A stretch of DNA of 64,000 nucleotides. It comes from Deltaproteobacteria bacterium. GTDB lineage: Bacteria > Myxococcota_A > Polyangia > GCA-2747355 > JADLHG01. The stretch lies in assembly GCA_020848905.1 (NCBI GenBank), contig JADLHG010000051.1, positions 42,593-106,592 on the forward strand, given 5' to 3'. This document shows positions 7,524-15,523 of the stretch, piece by piece. How positions within the stretch are numbered: the stretch's first letter is position 1; every line of letters begins with the position of its first letter. The notes under the pieces are model-generated. The model saw nothing but the letters and a program-made list of their open reading frames with translations, made no database searches and was not told where the DNA came from. Position numbers and translations under genes: made by a program.

Positions 7524-8372
7524 TCAGTAGAGTCGCAGCCGGCCGCGTGCCGGTGCGGCGTCCGACGGGAAGATCGGACGGAGGTAGCTGGCGAGGCTCT
7601 TTCCTTGCTGCCACTGACGGGGATAGCCGAGGGAGACCTCCTCGAAGCGGACGTCGTCGCGCCAGTCGGTGGTGCGCACGTGCAGGTGGCCGCTCACCAC
7701 GACCTCGACGTTGTAGCGGCGGTGCCAGTCCTCGGTCCGGCGGGTGCCGCACCAGATGATGAAGCGCGGGATGGCGATCTGCACCAGGTCGCGGCGGAGC
7801 GGAAAGTGGTTGATGAGGACCAGCGGCTCCTCGCGCGGGACGGCGTCGAGGCGCGCTTCGGCCCGGCGGCAAAGGAGCTCGCACCACGCGGCGCGCGAGG
7901 CGTGCGGTTCGGGAGAGAGGTAGTACTCGTCGGTGCAGAGGGTCTCGGCCTCGAGGGCCCAGGGGACCGCCTCCTCGAGCGGGAGGTGCTCGGGGCGGAA
8001 GCTGTAGTCGTAGAGCAGAAAGAGCGGGGCGAGGCGATAGACGCGCCCGTCGTGGGGGAAGGCGGGGTAGTCGTCCTCGGGGGTCAGCACGCCGTAGCGC
8101 CGCGAGAGCGCCACGAGCTCGAGGTACTTCTCTTCGCCGCGAAGCTCCCGCGCGCCGTTCGAGGCAGTCCAGAGCTCGTGATTGCCGGGGGCCCAGACGA
8201 CGCGGGCGAAGCGCTCGGCGAGCACCTGCCAGGCGAGCTCGAGGTCGGCGAGCCGGTGTCCGACGTCCCCCGCCACGATCAACCAGTCGTCGCGGTGCGG
8301 GGGAAGCTCGACGAGAGCCCGGCGGTTCTCTTCGTAGTGCAGGTGCAGGTCGCTGATGGCGAAGAGACGCAT
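7524..8372 (-). CDS. Metallophosphoesterase (calcineurin-like)
   Basis: A 282-residue dinuclear-metal phosphoesterase. The family motifs are all present: ISDLHLH (Asp8, His10), VAGDVGH (Asp36), APGNHELW (Asn64, His65), NHFPL and the C-terminal GHLHVRTTDW. The natural substrate cannot be read from sequence. The start MRLFAISDLHL is fixed by the conserved first metal motif; longer upstream reading has no family resemblance. It sits 9 bases upstream of the PPTase gene and is divergent from the acyl-CoA dehydrogenase gene. In biosynthetic clusters such enzymes may remove a phosphate protecting group or simply be a neighbour; neither is supported here. Confidence 0.9.
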   Translation of the reverse strand: MRLFAISDLHLHYEENRRALVELPPHRDDWLIVAGDVGHRLADLELAWQVLAERFARVVWAPGNHELWTASNGARELRGEEKYLELVALSRRYGVLTPEDDYPAFPHDGRVYRLAPLFLLYDYSFRPEHLPLEEAVPWALEAETLCTDEYYLSPEPHASRAAWCELLCRRAEARLDAVPREEPLVLINHFPLRRDLVQIAIPRFIIWCGTRRTEDWHRRYNVEVVVSGHLHVRTTDWRDDVRFEEVSLGYPRQWQQGKSLASYLRPIFPSDAAPARGRLRLY

Positions 8373-8540
8373 GGCTTCGTCGCTTCCGAGCCTAGCACGG
8401 CCGAGCGCGGGCCGGACCGGCGGCGAGGAGACCGGCGGCGAGGCGGGCGGCTGGCGCGACTCGACTCGACTGGGCGCGTATCGCGGTGCGCGCTCCGAGC
8501 GACGAAGCTTGATAGTATGGACTCGGCATCGAGGGACCCG

Positions 8541-9686
8541 ATGGACTTCCGCTTCACCGCCACGCAGGAAGAGCTCTACGAACGCGTCCTGACCTTCGCC
8601 CGGCGCGAGCTGAACGAGGGGCTCGCCGAGCGCGAACGGGCGCGCGTCTTTCCGCGGGCGGCGTGGCTCCGCGCCGGGGAGCTGGGGCTGGCGGGGCTGT
8701 GCATCCCCGAGGCGTACGGGGGGATGGGGCTCGACGCTCTCTCGTCGGCCCGACTCGTCGAGGCGCTCGGCAAAGGGTGCGAGGACGGGGGGCTCGTCTT
8801 CGGCCTCGCGGCGCACCTCTTCGCCTGCGCCGAGCCGATCTGCCGCTACGCGCAGGAGGACCTCCGTCGTCGCGTCGTGCCCGGCCTGGCCTCGGGGCGC
8901 CTCATCGGGGCCAACGCCGCGACCGAGGCGGAGGCGGGCTCGGACATCCACGCCATCGCCTGCCGCGCCGAGCGGGTCGGCGACGACTACGTGCTCACCG
9001 GCGAGAAGAGCTACGTGACGAACGGTCCGGTGGCGGACGTCTTTCTGGTCTACGCCTCGACGAACCCGCGCCACGGCTACCTGGGGCTGTCGGCCTTCGT
9101 CGTCGAACGCGGCGCCGAGGGGCTCGAGGTGGGGCGGCCCTTCGATACGCTGGGGCTCGTCTCGGCGCCCCTCGGACCGGTCTACCTGCGCGAGTGCCGC
9201 GTCCCCGCCGCGCAGCGCCTGGGCGAGGAGGGGCAGGGGAGCGTGATCTTCGCCGGCTCGATGCGCTGGGAGCGGGCCTGCCTCTTCGCGGGGTACGTCG
9301 GGATGCTCGAGCGGCAGCTCGAGAGCACCACGCGCTACGCGCAGGAGCGCACGCAGCGCGGCAAGCCGATCGGCGCGCATCAGGCGATCGCCCACCGGCT
9401 GGTCGAGATGAAGGTGCGGCTCGAGGCGGCGCGGCTCCTGCTCTACCGGGCCTGCTGGCTCATCGACCAGGGGGAGGACGCGACCGAGGCGGTGGCGATG
9501 GCCAAGCTGGCGGTCAGCGAGGCCGCCGTGCAGTCGAGCCTCGACGCCGTGCAGGTCCACGGGGCGAGCGGGGTGATCCGCGACGTCGGGGTGGAGCGCA
9601 TGCTTCGCGACGCGCTCCCGAGCACCATCGTCTCGGGGACCTCCGAGATCCAGCGCAACATCATCGCCAGCCTGATGGGATTGTGA
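8541..9686 (+). CDS. Acyl-CoA dehydrogenase-like flavoenzyme, probable L-prolyl-carrier-protein dehydrogenase
   Basis: 381 residues with the full acyl-CoA dehydrogenase fold: CIPEAYGGMGLD near 54-65, NAATEAEAGSDIHAI around 125-139 (flavin and substrate binding), KPIGAHQAIAHRLVEM at 275-290, and VSGTSEIQRNIIASL at the end. The canonical catalytic Glu before 'GT' is Ser365. A Glu at 244 in RWERACLFAG aligns with the alternative base of isovaleryl-CoA-type enzymes and of the PltE/RedW/CloN3 group. That group oxidises prolyl-S-PCP to pyrrolyl-S-PCP. The carrier protein follows after 2 bases and a proline-type adenylation enzyme is nearby. GAGGG lies 6 bases before the chosen ATG; another in-frame ATG is 24 bases upstream. 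Confidence 0.85.
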   Translation: MDFRFTATQEELYERVLTFARRELNEGLAERERARVFPRAAWLRAGELGLAGLCIPEAYGGMGLDALSSARLVEALGKGCEDGGLVFGLAAHLFACAEPICRYAQEDLRRRVVPGLASGRLIGANAATEAEAGSDIHAIACRAERVGDDYVLTGEKSYVTNGPVADVFLVYASTNPRHGYLGLSAFVVERGAEGLEVGRPFDTLGLVSAPLGPVYLRECRVPAAQRLGEEGQGSVIFAGSMRWERACLFAGYVGMLERQLESTTRYAQERTQRGKPIGAHQAIAHRLVEMKVRLEAARLLLYRACWLIDQGEDATEAVAMAKLAVSEAAVQSSLDAVQVHGASGVIRDVGVERMLRDALPSTIVSGTSEIQRNIIASLMGL

Positions 9687-9688
9687 GC

Positions 9689-9949
9689 ATGCACGAGACG
9701 CAGATTCTGGCCGGCCTGAAGGCCTTCATCGTGAAGGAGATGCTCGAGGGAAACGACGAGGGCCTCGAGGCGGAGACGCCGCTCATCGAGCTGGGGCTCA
9801 TCAACTCCATCTCGCTCATGCGGCTGCGGGCCTACGTGCAGAGGGAGTTCACGGTCAAGATCCCCGAGGAGGCGCTGACGGTCTCGAACCTGGCGAGCCT
9901 CGCGGCGCTGACCCGCCTGGTGTGTCAGCTCTCCGCGCGGAAGGGGTGA
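9689..9949 (+). CDS. Free-standing acyl/peptidyl carrier protein
   Basis: An 86-residue carrier protein. Ser40 in LIELGLINSISLMRL is the phosphopantetheine attachment site; the usual Asp before it is Asn39. Predicted helices and the C-terminal VSNLASLAALT segment fit the four-helix ACP fold. It begins 2 bases after the dehydrogenase stop codon, which implies translational coupling. In the PltE/PltL/PltF type pathway this protein holds prolyl and then pyrrolyl groups, and I infer that role here. It would need the PPTase at the left of the cluster for activation. Confidence 0.88.
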   Translation: MHETQILAGLKAFIVKEMLEGNDEGLEAETPLIELGLINSISLMRLRAYVQREFTVKIPEEALTVSNLASLAALTRLVCQLSARKG

Positions 9950-9962
9950 GAGCTCGCGGCCC

Positions 9963-10391
9963 TCAGCCCTTGGCGCCGCTCGGGGCGAGCTGCGCGGCGC
10001 GGTGCTCGGCCATCTGAGCCCGCACGTCCCGACGGACCTCGTCTGGGCCCCCGCGCTCCTCGACCCACCGCGCGACCTGTCCCCGGTCGAAGCGCCAGAC
10101 CCCCTCCACCAGCCATCCGGCGAGCTGCCGCGTGCTCATGAGCCAGAAGAGCTCGGTCGGGATAACGCCCAGGTCGGCGCACGTCTCCTCGACGGAGACC
10201 AGCCGCGCGAGCTTCTCGGCCCGCGCCTGGGGCACGAGGCGCAGCTCCTGCCAGTCCGCCTGCGCGAGCAAGGCCTCGCGCTGGTCGGCGGAGAGCTCGC
10301 TCCAGAGGGTCGCGCGGGCGAGGAGAACCCGGCGGGTCGTCTCCGACAGCGCGCTCCAGCTCGTCCAGCTCGGGGTCTCTGACTCGCTCAT
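9963..10391 (-). CDS. Small protein with an excisionase/MerR-like helix-turn-helix, unknown role
   Basis: About 142 residues. The C-terminal half has the layout of winged helix 'excisionase-type' DNA-binding domains: LVSVEETCADLGVIPTELFW, then LAGWLVEGVWRFDRGQVARWV, the last part resembling the 'k.gr.WrF...dl..Wl' signature. The N-terminal half is Trp/Leu-rich helix with no match that I know. AGGAGG stands 8 bases before the ATG at 10391; a GTG at 10400 overlaps that site and is unlikely. It converges on the carrier-protein gene. A regulatory role is only a guess. Confidence 0.55.
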   Translation of the reverse strand: MSESETPSWTSWSALSETTRRVLLARATLWSELSADQREALLAQADWQELRLVPQARAEKLARLVSVEETCADLGVIPTELFWLMSTRQLAGWLVEGVWRFDRGQVARWVEERGGPDEVRRDVRAQMAEHRAAQLAPSGAKG

Positions 10392-10419
10392 CTCACGCAC
10401 CTCCTGTGCGGGGCCGATC

Positions 10420-11574
10420 CTAGCCGTGCACGCGGTAGATCGGGAAGAGCCCGAGCTGGCCCTCGGCGTAGCGGTCCGCGAGCTCGGGGATCTCGTCGAA
10501 GGAGAAGATGCGCTCGTCGGGCAGGGGGAGCCAGCCGGTGCGTTCGGCGTAGGTCACGGCCTCGCGCGCTTCGCTCCCCCGGGTGCCGTGCGTGTGGATG
10601 TACTGGTGCCGCTTGATGCAGCTCGTGGGGCGCTGATAGGAGATCATGCGTCCCTCCTTCCACCCCGCGGTGGTGAGCACGCCTTCGCGCGCGAGGGCCT
10701 TCGAGGCCGCGCGGAAGGTGGGCGAGCCGATGTAGTCGACGAAGACGTGGACCCCTTGGCCTTCGGTGCGCCCGCGGACCTCGGCGAGGAAGGCGGCCTC
10801 GGCGGCGACGTACGCGCGGCGGAAGTCCGCGTCGGCCGCGAAGCGCTCGTCGTCGAAGGAGAGGTCTCCGAGAGCGGATCGATCGAGGGGCGTGACCCCC
10901 TTGGCCTCGATCGTGCGCCGGCGGGCGGTGTTTCCGGAGAGCATGACCGTCTGGCACCCCACGTGCCGCGCGAGCTCGAGCTCGGCCAGGGTGGTGCCGC
11001 CGCCGAAGCCCCAGACGTGCGGGGCGGGGAGCTCCTCGGCCGAGATCTGCGCGCGGAGGACGGCGTGGGCCAGCTTCCAGTTGGACCAGGCGGCGCCGTA
11101 TTTCACGCTGAAGGCGGCCCAGCGCGCGAGCGCGTGGCGCGTGTCGCCGGGGAGCGTGCAGAGCTCGTGCGCCTTGCATTTGAGGCGCGTGGCGAGGCAG
11201 CCGAGCGAGCCCGGCGCGTCGTAGCCCCACATCAGCTCGGGGTAGCCGAAGGGGTCGAGCGCCGTGGCCGGCCAGAGGACCGCGAGCTGCCCCGGCTCGG
11301 CGGTCGTGACCGCGCGGCCCACCTCGAGGACGCGCACTACGCCGCTGTTGCCGAGCACGACCCGTTCCTCGCGGCGGTGGCGACAGATGTCCACCGGGCT
11401 GCGCGAGAGGGCGTGGTCCATGTTGGCTTCCCACCCGCCGAAGAGCGGTTCGAGCAGGACCTCGTCGGGCTCCACGTCGCCGAAGGTGAAGGCCTCGCGC
11501 ACGAGGCGGGCGCGCCCCCCCGGCTGGCCGGGAGCGGCGGCGTGGATGAACCAGGCTTCGGCGTGGATGCTCAT
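10420..11574 (-). CDS. Medium-chain dehydrogenase/reductase-like protein
   Basis: 384 residues with a two-domain medium-chain reductase layout. The N-terminal half contains GNSGVVRVLEVG, the equivalent of the 'GhEgaGvVvevG' strand. The C-terminal half has a Rossmann-like segment HVWGFGGGTTLAELELAR, later FVDYIGSPTFR and the end FPIYRVHG. The usual zinc-site signature GHE is replaced by GNS, so it is probably zinc-free. Its substrate is unknown. GAGAGGAG lies 2 bases before the ATG. It sits between the carrier protein and the adenylation gene but on the opposite strand. Crotonyl-CoA carboxylase/reductase was considered and not supported. Confidence 0.6.
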   Translation of the reverse strand: MSIHAEAWFIHAAAPGQPGGRARLVREAFTFGDVEPDEVLLEPLFGGWEANMDHALSRSPVDICRHRREERVVLGNSGVVRVLEVGRAVTTAEPGQLAVLWPATALDPFGYPELMWGYDAPGSLGCLATRLKCKAHELCTLPGDTRHALARWAAFSVKYGAAWSNWKLAHAVLRAQISAEELPAPHVWGFGGGTTLAELELARHVGCQTVMLSGNTARRRTIEAKGVTPLDRSALGDLSFDDERFAADADFRRAYVAAEAAFLAEVRGRTEGQGVHVFVDYIGSPTFRAASKALAREGVLTTAGWKEGRMISYQRPTSCIKRHQYIHTHGTRGSEAREAVTYAERTGWLPLPDERIFSFDEIPELADRYAEGQLGLFPIYRVHG

Positions 11575-11700
11575 CGCTCCTCTCGGGGGGGGCGGCGCAG
11601 GCGTTTCGGGGGGCGCGGGGACAGGCCCTTCCGATGGGGCAACGCTAGCACGGGTCAGGTTGCGACGGGAGCTTCCGCCGCCCGGTGAGGTTGGGGGAGA

Positions 11701-13236
11701 ATGCACCGCATGGCCGCGACGCTCGATCAGTTGCTCTCCGCCCACGCCAGCCGGGATCCGCGGGCGCTCGCCGTGCGGGCCCCCGATGGAGCGCTCGACT
11801 ATGGTGAGCTGGACGAGCTGGCGACGCGGCTCGGGCACGCCCTGCTCGACCTCGGCGGGCGCCCGGGGGACCGCGTGGCGCTCTGGCTCGAGAAGTCCAC
11901 GCACGCGGTCGTCGCCATGCAGGCGGCGCTGAAGGCGGGCCTGGCCTACGTGCCGATCGACCCCCTCTCCCCGCCGGCGCGGGCGCGCCAGATCCTCGAG
12001 GACTGCCACGCGCGGCTGCTCGTGACGCGAAGCGTGGAGGAAGGGGCGAAGGTGACCGAAGGGCTCGCGGTGCGCCGCGTCGCCGTCGAGCCCGGGGGGT
12101 GTGACCTCTCGTGGGGCGAGCTCGCGCGCTATTCGACCGCGCCGCTCGTCCCCGCGCGCGGTCCCGACGCGCTGGCGTACGTGCTCTACACCTCCGGGTC
12201 CACGGGCCGCCCGAAAGGGGTCTGCATCAGCCACGAGAACGCGCTCGCCTTCGTGCGGTGGGCGGTGGAGGAGCTCGACCTCTCTGCCGCCGACCGGCTG
12301 GCGAACCACGCGCCACTGCATTTCGACCTCTCGGTGCTCGACCTCTACGGCGCCTTCCACGCCGGTGCGGCGGTGACGCTGGTGCCGAGCCTCGCGGCCT
12401 TCAGCCCGCGTGCGTTGGTGGAGTTCGTCGCGCGGGAGGTGCCCACGATCTGGTACTCCGTCCCGTCGGCGCTCATGTTGATGATGGACCAAGGGGGGCT
12501 GCTCGACGACCCCGTGCCGTCGCTGCGGGCGGTCTGCTTCGCGGGGGAGCCCTTCCCCGTGCCGCACCTGCGTCGCCTGATGCAGCACCTGCCGGGCGTG
12601 CGGATGCTGAACCTCTACGGCCCGACGGAGACGAACGTCTGCACCTTTCACGAGGTGCGCGAGCCGCCGGGGGCGGAGGTCTCGTCCATCCCGATCGGCC
12701 GGGCCTGCTCGGGCGACCGGGTCTGGGCCCGCCGCGAGGACGGCCAGCCCGCCGGAGCCGGAGAGGAGGGCGAGCTCGTGGTCGAGGGGCCGACGGTGAT
12801 GCTCGGCTATTACGGCCAGGCGCCGCACGAGGGCCGCGCGTACGCCACGGGAGACCTGGTGCGCGCCGACGGCGACGGCGGCTTCACCTTCGTCGGGCGC
12901 AAGGACTACCTGGTCAAGGTGCGCGGCTACCGGGTGGAGCTCGGCGAGATCGAAGCCGTGCTGCACGACCACGCGGCGGTGCGCGAGGCGGCGGTGGTCG
13001 TCCTGGGGAGCGGGCTCGAGGCGCAGCTCGTGGCCTTCGTCGTCGCGGCGGACGACCGGCGGCCCGGCCTGCTCGAGCTCAAGAAGCACCTGGCGGGGAG
13101 GCTGCCCCGCTACATGATCGTGGACCGGGTGCGTCACCTCGCTGCCCTGCCGAGGACCGGTAACGGCAAAGTGGACCGGCGGGCGCTCGTCGATGCCGCG
13201 CGAGCCGATGCTATACTGACCCCCGAGCCGCCATGA
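11701..13236 (+). CDS. Stand-alone adenylation enzyme, probable L-proline:carrier-protein ligase (PltF-like)
   Basis: 511 residues, a complete NRPS adenylation domain without fused carrier. Motifs: YTSGSTGRPKG (A3, 163-173), APLHFDLSVLDLYGAF (A4), NLYGPTETNVCTF (A5), YATGDLV (A7), GRKDYLVKVRGYRVELGE (A8) and LPRTGNGKVDRR (A10) with the catalytic Lys. Reading the specificity positions by eye gives Asp209, Leu210, Leu213, Tyr252, Cys279, Ala281, Leu304, Val313, Cys314. This is one change from the DLLYLALVC pattern I recall for PltF-type proline-activating enzymes. With the neighbouring dehydrogenase and carrier protein it completes a pyrrole-2-carboxylate starter set. Its stop overlaps the next start (ATGA). 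ATG at 11710 is an alternative start. Confidence 0.88.
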   Translation: MHRMAATLDQLLSAHASRDPRALAVRAPDGALDYGELDELATRLGHALLDLGGRPGDRVALWLEKSTHAVVAMQAALKAGLAYVPIDPLSPPARARQILEDCHARLLVTRSVEEGAKVTEGLAVRRVAVEPGGCDLSWGELARYSTAPLVPARGPDALAYVLYTSGSTGRPKGVCISHENALAFVRWAVEELDLSAADRLANHAPLHFDLSVLDLYGAFHAGAAVTLVPSLAAFSPRALVEFVAREVPTIWYSVPSALMLMMDQGGLLDDPVPSLRAVCFAGEPFPVPHLRRLMQHLPGVRMLNLYGPTETNVCTFHEVREPPGAEVSSIPIGRACSGDRVWARREDGQPAGAGEEGELVVEGPTVMLGYYGQAPHEGRAYATGDLVRADGDGGFTFVGRKDYLVKVRGYRVELGEIEAVLHDHAAVREAAVVVLGSGLEAQLVAFVVAADDRRPGLLELKKHLAGRLPRYMIVDRVRHLAALPRTGNGKVDRRALVDAARADAILTPEPP

Positions 13237-15482
13237 ACGCCGACGAGCGACGCAGAGCCGAGAGGTCCGGGCTGAATGCCGAAGCGACGATCATGGAAGA
13301 TCTGCAGTCCATCGCCGAGAGCCCGGCGAGGGAGCAGGTCACGCTCCTGCTGCACCACCGTAACGGCGTCGCCGTGGCGCAGCTCGAACGAGGAACGAGC
13401 CTGTGCATCGGACGCTCGGCCGAGGCGGAGATCTGCATCGACGACCGCAGCCTCTCCCGCAAGCACGCCCGCGTGAGCTACGACGGCGAGATCTGGATCG
13501 AGGACCTGGGGTCGACGAACGGCACCTGGGTCGGGCGCCAGCGGGTCCAGCGCGCGCGGCTCGGCATCGGCGAGACGGCGCAGGTGGGGGCGGTGGCGCT
13601 GCGGGTGAGCGCCGTGCGGGCCGACGAGAGCCACCTCTACGGGCTGGCGAGCCACGACCAGTTTCTCTCGGCGCTCGAGGACGAGGTGGATCGCACCCGC
13701 ACCTTCAGGCGCTGCCTCGGGGTGCTGGTGCTCCGGCCGGCCGACCGGGGACGGCTCTTGCCGAGCGACTGGTGCGCGCCGCTCCGCCAGCTCCTGCGCC
13801 CCGTGGACAAGATCGCGCTCTATGCCAGCGACACGGTCGAGATCCTGGTGCCCGAGACGGGGCGCGAGGGGCTCCTCGAGGTGGCGCGCAAGCTCCTGCG
13901 CAAGGCCGAGGAGAGCGAGGTGAAGCTCCTCTGCGGCGGGGCCTTGCACCCCGACAGCGCGGACTCGGCGGCTCAGCTCCTCGACGCGGGGCTCGCGGCG
14001 CTGACGCGGGCGAGCGAGCGGAGCCCTCTGCACCTGGCGCCGGACACGGTCACGCGCGACGTGACGACCTCGAACGACCTGCCGCGCGGCGGGGGTCCCG
14101 TGGTGCGCAGCCCCGCGATGACCGCGCTCTACGAGATGATCGGGCGCATCGCGGATTCCACGCTCCCCGTGCTCGTCCTCGGGGAGACGGGGAGCGGCAA
14201 GGAGGTCGTGGCGCGCGAGCTGCACGACCGGAGCCCGCGGAGCGCGAAGCCGCTCATCTGCGTCAACTGCGGGGCCATCCCCGAGCCGCTGCTCGAGAGC
14301 ACGCTCTTCGGCCACGAGCGGGGGGCCTTCACGGGGGCGCTCGCGCAGAGCAGAGGGGTCTTCGAATCGGCGGAGGGGGGGTCGGTCTTTCTGGACGAGA
14401 TCGGCGAGCTGACCCCCAAGGCGCAGGCGGCGCTGCTGCGCGTGCTCGAGACGCGACGCGTGTCCCGCGTGGGGTCGAGCAAGGAGCTCGCGGTCAACAC
14501 GCGGGTCATCGCGGCCACGCACCGCGACCTGGAGCGCATGTGCGAGGAAGGGACCTTCCGGAGCGACCTGCTCTTCCGGCTGAACGCGCTGACCCTCAAG
14601 GTGCCCGCGCTGCGGCACCGTCCCGAGGAGATCCTGCCGCTCGCGCAGTACTTCATGGCGGAGGCGGCGCGCGAGAACGGCCGGCCGGTGCAGCGCTTCG
14701 AGGAGGCCGCGGCGGAGGCGCTCCTGCGTTATCGGTGGCCGGGGAACGTGCGCGAGCTGCGCAACGTGATCGACCGTGCGGTGCTGATCGCGCAAGGGAG
14801 CACGGTGGCGCTCGAGGACCTCTCGGAGCGCGTGCGCCTGGGGCCGCTGGCGCGCGGGGTGTCGGGCCTGCAGGCGGCCGATTCGACCCGAAGGAGGGTG
14901 CTCTCGGAGGCCGTGCGCGGCGACGAGCTCGACAAGAGCGACGCGCCGCCGTGGGGGCCCGCAGAGGGGCTGCCCGGGCTCGCAGCCCCCGCACGCCGGG
15001 AGGTCCGGCCGACGCTGGCGATTCCGCCGACGGCTGGGCGGCGACCTCTCGACGGTGAGGACCGCACGCTGGTCAACGAGAGCAGGCCGGGGGAACCGGC
15101 GGAGGGGGAGGGGCGTTTCTGGCAGTTGGTGGGCGAGCTCGAGCGAGAGCTGATCGTCGAGGCCCTCGCGGCGTCGGGCTGGAGCCGCACCACCGCGGCC
15201 GAGGCGCTCAAGATGCCGCTGCGGACCCTGCGGCACAAGATGAAGGCCTTCGGGCTCGACACGCAGGAGGCGGTGGCCACGGAGCCCAAGGTGCTGGCTC
15301 AGGTGCCGGCCGCCGTGCGACGCGAAGGGCTTCCTGGCGTCGTGGCGTGGTACGAAGCGAAGCTCTTGCGCGAGGCGCTCGAGCGAGCCGGTGGCAATCG
15401 CAGCGCGGTGTCGCGTACGCTCGGCATTCCCCGGCGCACGCTGCTGGTGAAGATCCAGGACTACAACCTCGACGACGAATAG
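13233..15482 (+). CDS. FHA-domain sigma-54-dependent transcriptional activator
   Basis: 749 residues. An FHA phosphothreonine-binding domain occupies ~35-125 (CIGRSAEAEICID, SLSRKHARV, DLGSTNGTWVG). Residues ~135-265 look like a degenerate GGDEF/cyclase-like domain without catalytic motifs. The AAA+ activator domain spans ~285-530: Walker A GETGSGKE (317-324), the sigma-54 contact loop GAFTGA (364-369), Walker B GGSVFLDEI (382-390) and RWPGNVRELRN. Two Fis-type helix-turn-helix units end the protein (SGWSRTTAAEALKMPLRTLR and GGNRSAVSRTLGIPRRTLL) where one is usual. It activates RNA polymerase with sigma-54, probably after a Ser/Thr kinase signal. It overlaps the adenylation gene by 4 bases and precedes the first radical SAM gene by 41 bases. 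Confidence 0.93.
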   Translation: MNADERRRAERSGLNAEATIMEDLQSIAESPAREQVTLLLHHRNGVAVAQLERGTSLCIGRSAEAEICIDDRSLSRKHARVSYDGEIWIEDLGSTNGTWVGRQRVQRARLGIGETAQVGAVALRVSAVRADESHLYGLASHDQFLSALEDEVDRTRTFRRCLGVLVLRPADRGRLLPSDWCAPLRQLLRPVDKIALYASDTVEILVPETGREGLLEVARKLLRKAEESEVKLLCGGALHPDSADSAAQLLDAGLAALTRASERSPLHLAPDTVTRDVTTSNDLPRGGGPVVRSPAMTALYEMIGRIADSTLPVLVLGETGSGKEVVARELHDRSPRSAKPLICVNCGAIPEPLLESTLFGHERGAFTGALAQSRGVFESAEGGSVFLDEIGELTPKAQAALLRVLETRRVSRVGSSKELAVNTRVIAATHRDLERMCEEGTFRSDLLFRLNALTLKVPALRHRPEEILPLAQYFMAEAARENGRPVQRFEEAAAEALLRYRWPGNVRELRNVIDRAVLIAQGSTVALEDLSERVRLGPLARGVSGLQAADSTRRRVLSEAVRGDELDKSDAPPWGPAEGLPGLAAPARREVRPTLAIPPTAGRRPLDGEDRTLVNESRPGEPAEGEGRFWQLVGELERELIVEALAASGWSRTTAAEALKMPLRTLRHKMKAFGLDTQEAVATEPKVLAQVPAAVRREGLPGVVAWYEAKLLREALERAGGNRSAVSRTLGIPRRTLLVKIQDYNLDDE

Positions 15483-15523
15483 GTTCTGGCGGCGGGGGCG
15501 CGCTGGAGGAAAGGCAAACCGAT

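Noticed and set aside
10420..11574. Crotonyl-CoA carboxylase/reductase that would make ethylmalonyl-CoA for the GAGH acyltransferase
   Set aside because: The protein is shorter than the family and lacks its typical nucleotide-binding and C-terminal 'RYLWMRQKRIQGSH' type blocks; only general medium-chain reductase features are seen.
11701..13236. Fatty-acyl or aryl-acid ligase
   Set aside because: The A4/A5 motifs (FDLSVLDLYGAF, NLYGPTETNVC) are those of amino-acid adenylation enzymes, with the Asp that binds the amino group present.
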